DNA from: DATBMY01 sp036554605
Lineage (GTDB): Bacteria > Acidobacteriota > Blastocatellia > UBA7656
Length of the DNA: 19,867 bases
Assembly (NCBI GenBank): GCA_036554605.1
Contig: DATBMY010000112.1
Coordinates: 1 to 19,867 of the forward strand
Reading direction: 5' to 3'
Below the pieces are notes generated by a model, which had not been told where the DNA came from, did not search any database, and saw nothing but the letters and a program-made list of their open reading frames with translations. Positions 14,006-19,867 of the stretch are shown in pieces; the first letter of the stretch is position 1, and every line of letters begins with the position of its first letter. The translations under genes were made by a program, and so were the position numbers.

Positions 14006-14856
14006 TTTTCCGGGTCTTCGCCCGCGCTCCCCGCCCGCTCGCCGGAAGCGGCGCCCCCGGGTTCGGCGGCAAGAATCGGGGGGGCATCGTCCCTTTTGAC
14101 TATGACTATCTCGCCGAACATCTCGCTCTGAGCAATGCGGATTTCAAGTTCTTTGACAAGTTCGAGCAGCGCAAGGAAGACCAGTACCATCTCGCGGCGC
14201 GAGCGAGAGCGCTCGAATACCTCGCGCGCCGTGACTTCGCCGCGCTCCACGAGCATCATCTTGATCTCGCCGATCTTTTCGGCCATCGTCATCTCGTCGC
14301 GCGCTATCTCGATCTCCGTAATGGCGCGCTTGCGTTCGAGCACTTCGCGAAAAACTTCGAATAGCTGAAAGACCGTCGCCGATACTTCAGGGTTGCCGCG
14401 ATCTGTATCTTCGTCGCCGCGCGTAAAGGTGGCCGATTCGATGAGCGCCTTCTGGTGCAGCGTGTTGGCCGCGCCTTTGAACTTCTGATGCTCCAGTAAC
14501 TGATAGACCAGCTCCGCCCGCGGGTCTTCCGCATCTTGCTCCGGCGCGTCCGGGTCGCGCGGCAACAGCATCTGCGATTTGATCTGTATGAGCGTCGCCG
14601 CCATGACCAGAAACTCGCCCGCCACCGCTATATCCAGCTCCTGCATGGCGCGCAGGTATTCCAGGTATTGCCCGGTAATGCGTGCTATGGGAATATCGTA
14701 TATCGAAACTTCTTCCTTGCGTATCAGGTAGAGCAGCAGGTCCAGAGGCCCCTCGAAGTCCGGGAGCCGGACCCTGTACTGCGCGGACGACTCGGTGAAC
14801 TCGCCTTCCTGAAAGCCGGCGTCCGCCTCGCTTTGTTGTGACGCTCTCTGTTTCAT
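14002..14856 (-). CDS. scpA: Segregation and condensation protein A (kleisin)
   Basis: The 284-residue kleisin bridges SMC heads. The N-terminal SMC-neck-binding part has FEGPLDLLLYLIRKEEVSIYDI (34-55) and FLVMAATLIQIKSQMLLP (82-99). The variable middle follows, and the C-terminal winged helix is VLVFLALLELVKELEIRIAQ with FGEIVIVKR (about 224-254). A hydrophilic N-terminal extension of about 25 residues and a Gly/Ala-rich tail of about 30 residues flank the core. The ATG overlaps the trpS stop by 4 bp (ATGA). The end overlaps scpB. Coupled translation should keep ScpA and ScpB in proportion. Confidence 0.95.
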   Translation of the reverse strand: MKQRASQQSEADAGFQEGEFTESSAQYRVRLPDFEGPLDLLLYLIRKEEVSIYDIPIARITGQYLEYLRAMQELDIAVAGEFLVMAATLIQIKSQMLLPRDPDAPEQDAEDPRAELVYQLLEHQKFKGAANTLHQKALIESATFTRGDEDTDRGNPEVSATVFQLFEVFREVLERKRAITEIEIARDEMTMAEKIGEIKMMLVERGEVTAREVFERSRSRREMVLVFLALLELVKELEIRIAQSEMFGEIVIVKRDDAPPILAAEPGGAASGERAGSAGEDPEK

Positions 14857-15860
14857 TCCCAGCTCATGTTTATCGCGCGGCGAACTTCGCGCATAGTCTC
14901 TTGCGCCTCCTGGCGCGCGCGCGCCGAGCCCTCTTTTATTATCTCAATGACCCGATCCGGCTCCTGGCGAAGCGCAAGACTGCGCTCTGCTATCCGGCCG
15001 TAGCGCTCGATTATCGATTCGGCGAGCGCGCGCTTGCGGTCTACGCACCCTATTCGCGCAGTGCGGCAATCATCGTCAAAACGGTCCGCCGTTTCCGTAT
15101 CGAGAAAGAAGCGATGCATCTGGCACACGTCGCAGTTTTCCGGGTGGCCGGGATCTGACCGGCGTATGCGAGTGCGGTCGGTTATCATCTGCCGCGTCTT
15201 TTCGCGCACGACATCCGGCGGGTCTATGAGGTAGATGGCGTTCCCGTAGCTCTTGCTCATCTTTCTGCCGTCGGTGCCCGGCAGCACAAGCACTTCAGTG
15301 TGCATCTCTTTAGGCTCGGGAAATACGTCGCCAAAGAAATTATTAAAACGGCGGACGATCTCGCGCGTCATCTCGACATGCGCCGCCTGATCTTTGCCCA
15401 CCGGAACATAGTCGGCCTTGTACATTATGATGTCGGCGGCCTGCAGCACCGGGTAACCCAGAAAGGCATAGTTGCCTATATCTTTTTCGGTGATGTTATC
15501 GCGCTGCTCCTTATAAGTGGGCACGCGTTCGAGCCACCCGAGCGGCGTCAGGGCCGACAGGATCAAGTGCAGCTCGGCGTGTTCCTGAATCAGCGACTGG
15601 ACGAAGATGACCGAGCGCGCGGGGTCGAGCCCCGCCGCCAGCCAGTCGCTCACCATGTCTATAGTGTTCTGCTTTATCTGGCTCGTGTCCGCGTAATCGC
15701 TCGTGAGCGCGTGCAGGTCGGCTATGAAGAAGTAACAGTCGTACTCGCCGGAATCCTGCAGCCTTATCCAGTTCTTGAGCGCGCCCTCGTAGTTGCCGAG
15801 GTGAAGATTGCCCGTGGGGCGCATCCCGCTCACTATTCTTTTCTTATGGTTCTTTGCCAA
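14853..15860 (-). CDS. trpS: Tryptophanyl-tRNA synthetase with Cys-cluster motif
   Basis: The 335-residue class Ic synthetase charges tRNA-Trp. The HIGH equivalent is HLGN (20-23) in GMRPTGNLHLGNYEGAL; VPVGKDQAAHVEMTRE (152-167) and KMSKS (200-204) complete the active site. The insertion after KMSKS carries Cys243, Cys246, Cys265 and Cys272 (CxxC-x18-C-x6-C), close to the iron-sulfur-binding motif of Thermotoga-type TrpRS (C-x22-C-x6-C-x2-C), but Arg275 stands at the final Cys position. The start is TTG: an in-frame stop lies two codons upstream and the next ATG would delete the first strand. It is coupled to scpA by a 4-bp overlap. Confidence 0.96.
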   Translation of the reverse strand: MAKNHKKRIVSGMRPTGNLHLGNYEGALKNWIRLQDSGEYDCYFFIADLHALTSDYADTSQIKQNTIDMVSDWLAAGLDPARSVIFVQSLIQEHAELHLILSALTPLGWLERVPTYKEQRDNITEKDIGNYAFLGYPVLQAADIIMYKADYVPVGKDQAAHVEMTREIVRRFNNFFGDVFPEPKEMHTEVLVLPGTDGRKMSKSYGNAIYLIDPPDVVREKTRQMITDRTRIRRSDPGHPENCDVCQMHRFFLDTETADRFDDDCRTARIGCVDRKRALAESIIERYGRIAERSLALRQEPDRVIEIIKEGSARARQEAQETMREVRRAINMSWE

Positions 15861-15887
15861 GCTGGTCTATCCCTCAACCTTGACTTG

Positions 15888-16580
15888 CTAAATGAAAAGC
15901 ATTCTGAAAACGAATTGTGCCGCCGGGCTGATGATGAAGCTAAGAACGCCAAGGTACATTAAAGCAATCAGCAATATAAAACCGTACGGGCGAATCTGGG
16001 CATAAGCCTGTCCCATCTCGTAAGGCAGCACGCTCTCAAGCACATGGCTCCCGTCGAGCGGCGGGATCGGTATCAGATTGAAAATACCGAGCGCCAGGTT
16101 GAGTACCAGCATTACGCTCAATAGCATTACGAGCGGCTCCATAAAAGTGGGCTGCCCCGACATCGGCATAAGCAGCCTGTAAAAATCGCCTGCCCTCGGG
16201 TTTATGCCTATAATCCCGGCCTCTATCATTCCTTTAAGCGCAATAAACGCGATGAACAAAAGTATGAAGTTGCTTATGGGCCCGGCCGCTGAAACGCTGA
16301 TGTTCGCCTTCTTCTTATCACGCCAAAGCAGCGGGTTAGTCTCGACCGGCTTCGCCCACCCGAGCAGAGGGATCGAGGTGAACATCATTATCAGCGGGAA
16401 GAGTATCGTCCCGATAGGGTCTATATGGGGTATCGGGTTAAGCGTAATGCGCCCCTGATAGCGGCCCGTGTAATCACCGAATTTTTCGGATGTCCATGCA
16501 TGCGCTGCTTCGTGAAATGACAGCGAAAAGAGAAACACCACGAACCAGATAATCAGAAAACCGACATCAATGTTATTCAA
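15888..16580 (-). CDS. M50-family membrane metalloprotease (site-2 protease-like)
   Basis: The 230-residue polytopic protease has an intramembrane zinc site. HEAAH (23-27) lies in the first TM segment (8-30) and the third ligand Asp176 is in IPIPPLDGSHV (170-180). LLGWAKPVETNP (72-83) and SAAGPISNFILLF (97-109) are typical of the compact, PDZ-less M50B group. Five to six hydrophobic segments are visible. The substrate is unknown. The start is TTG with GGGAG 9 nt upstream; no in-frame ATG exists before the catalytic motif. It is the first gene of the cluster with trpS, 27 bp before it. Confidence 0.92.
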   Translation of the reverse strand: MNNIDVGFLIIWFVVFLFSLSFHEAAHAWTSEKFGDYTGRYQGRITLNPIPHIDPIGTILFPLIMMFTSIPLLGWAKPVETNPLLWRDKKKANISVSAAGPISNFILLFIAFIALKGMIEAGIIGINPRAGDFYRLLMPMSGQPTFMEPLVMLLSVMLVLNLALGIFNLIPIPPLDGSHVLESVLPYEMGQAYAQIRPYGFILLIALMYLGVLSFIISPAAQFVFRMLFI

Positions 16581-16928
16581 ATAGGTACACTCCCGGAGCG
16601 ATTAATCACTAGTGTGACTCACTTTGAAAACTAACACGACGCACGCGGGCTGTCAAAGAAGGCCAAATCTCCCGGTTGCCTGTGTTGATTGCGGCCTCCT
16701 TGAAAGGTTATGCTCCCGCGATATCGATTACGAAGAGGGCCGCCTCGGTGTTTGCTCGAATCTATCTTTAGTAAGCTCGACCTGGCGGGCTTTGCGCCAA
16801 GTGCGGCATAAGAGGTCAGCGTTCAGCCTTCAGGCTGCCCATTACACGCTAAAGCATGTACTCTGAACGTCCCATCTTAGATTCCGTCCATCTGGGAGTG
16901 AAATGTTTATAAAAGGCTTGAGCGCGGT
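16581..16928. other. 348-bp spacer upstream of the protease operon
   Basis: The spacer should contain the minus-strand promoter of the M50-trpS-scpAB cluster; AT-rich sequence at about 16600-16640 is the likely place, but I see no clear hexamer pair. An 80-codon plus-strand frame (16624-16866) lacks a ribosome binding site and a recognisable sequence and runs into a palindromic repeat, so I do not call it a gene. Confidence 0.45.
16820..16869. repeat. REP-like nested palindromic repeat
   Basis: The outer arms CGTTCAG (16820-16826) and CTGAACG (16863-16869) enclose two small hairpins. The first is CAGCC-TTCA-GGCTG (16824-16837). The second is ACACGCT/AGCATGT (16844-16850/16853-16859, one mismatch). 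The two-hairpin, clamped layout is like bacterial REP/BIME elements. CGCTAAAGCAT from the second hairpin recurs at 2565-2575. No REP-associated transposase is in the window. Confidence 0.6.
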
Positions 16929-17957
16929 TCAGTACGGCCAGTAGCCCTCGATGCCGAGCGCGAGGCGGTATATCTCGCGGTTGGTAGCGATGATGGCGTT
17001 TCCCTGATCGTCAAAGGCGAGCCCGACAATACCGATGCCTGCAATGACGATCTCGGCTTCGGCGTTCGACGATACTCTTACTACACCGCGATGGCCGCGG
17101 CGGCTAGCGGCGATATAGAGATTGCCTTTGCGGTCAAAGGCCAGCCCTTGCGGCCGGCCAAGTCCTGAAAAGAACCTAGTTACCTCGCCGTCCGGGCTTA
17201 TGCGCAGCACCGCGTCAAAGCTCGAAAGCGTGGGGCCGGTGACGTAAAGGTAGCCATCGGGACCGAACGCAAGGTGGTATGCGGCCATGCTCGGCTCGAT
17301 TGTCGCAAACGTGGTAGGCTCGCCGATGTCGTTTATCAGATAGATAGTTCCGCTGCGGTCGCCGACAAACATGCGCCCTTCGGTGTCGAAGGCTATGCCG
17401 GTGGCTATGCCGAGATTGCGCGCGAACTCTTCGACCTCGCGAAACGGCGTCACGCGATAGACCACGCCGTCGTAACGGCTCGTGATATACATCTCGCCGT
17501 GAGGGCTGAAGGCCATCCCCGTGGGATTGATGATGTCGGTTAGAAAAGGCTCGCTTTCTCCGTCAGGAGTGATCTTATAAACCGACACGGGAACTTTTTG
17601 GCCGCGCGTGCCGGAAAGCGTCGTATAGATCGCTCCGTTGTCGCGGTCGTAGGCGGGATTTGCCACCGGGTGAAGATTCTCAGCGAGCTTCTGTCCGGCT
17701 ACGAAAGAGACTGCTTCGCTCGTCGCCCCGTTCGCTTCTATCGTGACGTCTATTCTGCCCGGGGGAATCATATTGCCGGAAGGCACCGGCGCAATGATGC
17801 GAGTCGGCGAGCTTGAGACCGGACGGGTCTGAACGCCGCCAAACTTGATTGCCGCCTGATCGTAGGTGGAATATACGAATTCCCGGCAGTTTATTATCAC
17901 TTCGCCGCCTTCAATGCCTGCCGCCGGAGTAAGACTCTCTATCACGGGTTGCGCCAT
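16929..17957 (-). CDS. IPT/TIG-domain plus NHL/SMP-30-like beta-propeller protein
   Basis: The 342-residue protein has an N-terminal IPT/TIG immunoglobulin-like domain (about 3-87, PVIESLTPAAGIEGGEV through GRIDVTIEANGATSEAVSFV). A propeller follows (about 92-340) with repeats such as PTGMAFSPHGEMYITSRYDG, TGIAFDTEGRMFVGDRSG, HLAFGPDGYLYVTG and QGLAFDRKGNLYIAASR. This spacing fits a six-bladed NHL or gluconolactonase-like fold. No signal peptide is evident, which is unusual because IPT domains are mostly extracellular. It may act as a binding scaffold or a lactonase-like enzyme; catalytic metal ligands were not assigned. The start has GAGGAAG about 10 nt upstream. Confidence 0.82.
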   Translation of the reverse strand: MAQPVIESLTPAAGIEGGEVIINCREFVYSTYDQAAIKFGGVQTRPVSSSPTRIIAPVPSGNMIPPGRIDVTIEANGATSEAVSFVAGQKLAENLHPVANPAYDRDNGAIYTTLSGTRGQKVPVSVYKITPDGESEPFLTDIINPTGMAFSPHGEMYITSRYDGVVYRVTPFREVEEFARNLGIATGIAFDTEGRMFVGDRSGTIYLINDIGEPTTFATIEPSMAAYHLAFGPDGYLYVTGPTLSSFDAVLRISPDGEVTRFFSGLGRPQGLAFDRKGNLYIAASRRGHRGVVRVSSNAEAEIVIAGIGIVGLAFDDQGNAIIATNREIYRLALGIEGYWPY

Positions 17958-18000
17958 CTGTAATCGCTTCCTCGCTGCCTCTCTGAATTAAAAATTTATA

Positions 18001-18528
18001 TTACGCTCTGAGAAATCGAATGTCCATAAAGAGGTATGGCGGCGCAGGGCAATTGCAAAGTAGCACTACCGGCGTAAAAACGAGGTTCAGCGCCTCAACC
18101 CGATAGGCACTATACTTTCTCCTTGCCCCTGCCAGTTTCCTGATCCCTTGCTTTAACACCAACCCGGTAATCAAATTGTTGATCACTGCCATCACCTGCG
18201 CTGCTTCTCCTCTCTTCAATCGGCAAGCATCCTCTCTCAGTGTCTTGTCTTTCCGGTAACGTAAGCCATTTTCTATTCCCCAATGGCCGCTTACGATCTC
18301 CATCAACCTAGCCGCAGAGGCTTCTTCTCGCTTCAGGCTCGTTATCCCATAACTCACTTCTCGTCTCTGCTTGCCGCTGCTTAACTCTTCAACCTCCCGC
18401 TCTATCCTGAACACCTGCTCCAGGTGTGGCCATTGCAGATAGCCCTTCATCTGGCTCAACCTATCTACCTGACAGGCCCTCGGCTTTGACACCCGAGCGG
18501 ACCGCGTGCTAGTTTGACCACGTGCCTG
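18001..18528 (-). pseudogene. C-terminal remnant of an ISAs1-family transposase
   Basis: The frame keeps only the end of an ISAs1-type DDE transposase. Residues counted from the GTG at 18492 show WPHLEQVFRIERE (21-33), YGITSLKREEASAARLMEI (48-66) and HWGIENGLRYRKDKTLREDA (70-89), with the third catalytic acid probably Glu74, then AAQVMAVINNLITGLVL (97-113). Family members are about 370-400 residues, so roughly the first 200 residues with the two catalytic aspartates are missing. The frame is open back to a stop at 18529-18531. CAGGGCAATTGCAAAG (18045-18060) may be the surviving terminal repeat; the frame past it would be flanking DNA. Confidence 0.88.
18486..18515 (+). promoter_or_regulatory. 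Candidate promoter for the acyltransferase gene inside the IS remnant
   Basis: A perfect -35 TTGACA (18486-18491) is followed after 18 bp by TAGTTT (18510-18515), with TGC just before it as an extended -10. The predicted start is near 18522. The -10 itself matches only three of six bases, so support comes mainly from the -35 and the TGn. Confidence 0.45.
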
Positions 18529-19502
18529 CTAAGAGAAGAATGTATCTACGTAACCTGGCAGAATTCCTGCCGGCCTGGGCTTTACTCAAATCTCTAAGCC
18601 TCCTGCCGCGCCGGCAGGCGGTCTTTGTAGGAAAGCGGATTGCTCGCCTCTTCTATCGATTGAATAGCAGGCTGAAATGGGTCGGCCGAAAGAATCTGCA
18701 GATGGCCATGCCGCATCTCTCTGTGGATGACCGGGACGCGATACTGAAGGCTGTCGTTGATAATCTCGGCCGATTGCTCGGTGAGTTCTCGCAGTTTCCT
18801 AAGATCACTCGCAAATCGGTGGAGGATATTGTCACCTATGAAGGGTTTGAGAACTATCAACGGGCTAAGGCTCACGGGCGCGGCGTTTTGCTTCTGACCG
18901 GACATTTCGGCGCATGGGAATTGTGCGCGTTTGCGCAGGGCCTTTACGGTCACCCGCTGAGCTTCCTCGTCCGGCCACAAGATAATCCGCTCCTCGACCG
19001 CCTGATCAGGCGTTACCGTGAAATGTCAGGCAACCGGATCATAGCTAAGAACCGAGCGGTGAAACAAGTTCTCCAGACCCTAAAGAGCGGCGGGGATGTT
19101 GGTTTGCTCATCGACGTAAATACGTTCTCTGACCAGGGAGTCTTCTGCGATTTCTTTGGCATACAGGCGTGCTCGACGACGGGGCTCGCGATATTCGCTC
19201 TGCGTTCGGACGCCCCTGTTGTACCAGGATTTCTCATCTGGGACGAGCAACTGAAGAGGCACCAGCTTCGCTTTGGACCTGAAGTGCCGCTTATGAGGAC
19301 CGGAGACTTCAAGGAAGAAGTTAGCTTGAACACGGCCCGCTTCACAAAGGTGATCGAAGAGATGGCGCGCCGACACCCGGATCATTGGCTTTGGGTTCAT
19401 AAAAGATGGCAGACAAGACCGGAAGGAGAGCCCGACCTCTACAAGCGAGATGATCCCGGGCCTGGCAAGGGCGCCTCGGTAAATATGGAAGCCGAAGCTT
19501 AG
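18522..19502 (+). CDS. LpxL/HtrB-type lipid A biosynthesis acyltransferase
   Basis: The 326-residue member of the late lipid A acyltransferase family is probably anchored in the inner membrane by its hydrophobic N-terminus (FLPAWALLKSLSLLP). The HX4E acyltransferase motif is TGHFGAWE (His128, Glu133). LVRPQDNPLLDRLIRRYR (149-166), a GLLID(V)N segment (194-200) and WVHKRWQTRPEGE (291-303) complete the signature. It should add a secondary acyl chain to lipid A or a related glycolipid. The frame opens at GTG 18522 without a ribosome binding site. The ATG at 18540, after AAGAGAAGA, is a better start and fits a start site near 18522. The ISAs1 remnant abuts the 5' end. Confidence 0.9.
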   Translation: MPAKRRMYLRNLAEFLPAWALLKSLSLLPRRQAVFVGKRIARLFYRLNSRLKWVGRKNLQMAMPHLSVDDRDAILKAVVDNLGRLLGEFSQFPKITRKSVEDIVTYEGFENYQRAKAHGRGVLLLTGHFGAWELCAFAQGLYGHPLSFLVRPQDNPLLDRLIRRYREMSGNRIIAKNRAVKQVLQTLKSGGDVGLLIDVNTFSDQGVFCDFFGIQACSTTGLAIFALRSDAPVVPGFLIWDEQLKRHQLRFGPEVPLMRTGDFKEEVSLNTARFTKVIEEMARRHPDHWLWVHKRWQTRPEGEPDLYKRDDPGPGKGASVNMEAEA

Positions 19503-19855
19503 CTCGTACCTGCGCGGTTGTAATCGTCCTCGTAGCGAGTTATGTCATCTTCTCCAAGATATGGCCCGCATTGCACCTCTATAAAAACGAGCATATCCGT
19601 ACCAGTTGACGCCACTCTGTGCTTGCCCCCCGCCGGTATCGTAGTCTTCTCGTTTACGCGCAATTTGAATTCCCGGTCATCAATCGTGACCAGCGCCTCG
19701 CCGGCGACTATGATCCAGTGCTCGCTACGGTTCATGTGCGATTGCAGGCTCAGGCGGTGCCCCGGCTTTACCTCTATGCGCTTGACCTTATAACCCCGGC
19801 CCTCGTCTAGAACCTCATACATGCCCCACGGTCGTTCATCTCTCTCTCTAGTCAT
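19499..19855 (-). CDS. Mannose-6-phosphate isomerase-type cupin
   Basis: The 118-residue single-domain cupin matches the C-terminal domain of type II phosphomannose isomerase / mannose-1-phosphate guanylyltransferase (ManC). RPWGMYEVLDEGRGYKVKRI opens it and LSLQSHMNRSEHWIIVAG (35-52) supplies Gln38, His40 and Glu45; His79 in PAGGKHRV completes the metal site. VFIEVQCGPYLGEDDITRYED (90-110) ends the domain. It would isomerise fructose-6-P and mannose-6-P if active alone. No guanylyltransferase domain is attached, and its start is 12 bases from the window edge. Its TAA overlaps the acyltransferase TAG by 4 bp. Confidence 0.9.
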   Translation of the reverse strand: MTRERDERPWGMYEVLDEGRGYKVKRIEVKPGHRLSLQSHMNRSEHWIIVAGEALVTIDDREFKLRVNEKTTIPAGGKHRVASTGTDMLVFIEVQCGPYLGEDDITRYEDDYNRAGTS

Positions 19856-19867
19856 AACGTAGGAAGT

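Noticed and set aside
16624..16866. 80-codon plus-strand ORF with CVDC-like cysteines in the spacer before the M50 gene
   Set aside because: There is no ribosome binding site, the product resembles nothing I know, and its end is formed by the palindromic repeat.
17995..18023. TATAAA on the minus strand as a promoter for the IPT-propeller gene
   Set aside because: The -10-like hexamer is good, but the bases 17 nt upstream (ACATTC) do not resemble a -35 and the region is simply AT-rich.

Overview
The window is a piece of bacterial chromosome with a GC-rich, mostly housekeeping gene set. Three things suggest an Acidobacteriota-like (possibly Blastocatellia) or deltaproteobacterial-type genome: the order M50 site-2 protease - trpS - scpA - scpB, the pairing of an RND/MMPL exporter with a LolA-like lipoprotein, and a lipid A-type acyltransferase pointing to a Gram-negative envelope. 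The native genes use the ATA isoleucine codon heavily (12 of 28 Ile codons in the pilus ATPase) and several start at TTG or GTG. The taxonomic placement is inference; no rRNA or tRNA gene was found.

Left end (1-2898), accessory: an intact IS3-family element (94-1371) with 35-bp imperfect terminal inverted repeats lies in what looks like a broken native gene and has no target-site duplication. Behind it are a structured noncoding stretch, a chloroperoxidase-like alpha/beta hydrolase that almost never uses ATA, and a 427-bp spacer. The spacer ends in a terminator-like hairpin immediately before the ribosome binding site of the next gene.

Centre-left (2899-6448): a PilT/PilU-type retraction ATPase, a convergent COG2945-type hydrolase, a translationally coupled sixA-dinB pair behind a recognisable promoter, and a TatT-like helical-repeat protein. 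A 145-bp G-rich inverted-repeat element fills the whole gap between the TatT-like gene and the lipoprotein gene upstream of it.

Centre (6602-12373): an operon on the minus strand encodes a two-halved RND/MMPL exporter and a LolA-like outer-membrane lipoprotein. Divergent from it is a 752-residue ClpA-architecture double AAA+ unfoldase. Both have sigma70-like promoters in the shared 254-bp spacer, and the unfoldase gene ends at a strong intrinsic terminator. The unfoldase keeps its ATPase motifs and a ClpP-docking-like LGF tripeptide but lacks the aromatic residues of both pore loops, which is the most unusual protein feature here.

Centre-right (12386-16580, all minus strand): M50 protease, trpS, scpA and scpB are tightly packed with 1-4 bp overlaps, followed by a response regulator with a non-canonical GGDDF output domain. 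The TrpRS has four cysteines resembling the iron-sulfur type of the enzyme, with one ligand relocated.

Right end (16581-19867): a spacer with a REP-like nested palindrome, an IPT plus beta-propeller protein, a truncated ISAs1-family transposase remnant, a lipid A-type acyltransferase whose likely promoter lies in that remnant, and a convergent mannose-6-phosphate-isomerase-type cupin. No CRISPR array, tRNA or rRNA was seen. I found no multi-gene defence or biosynthetic system.
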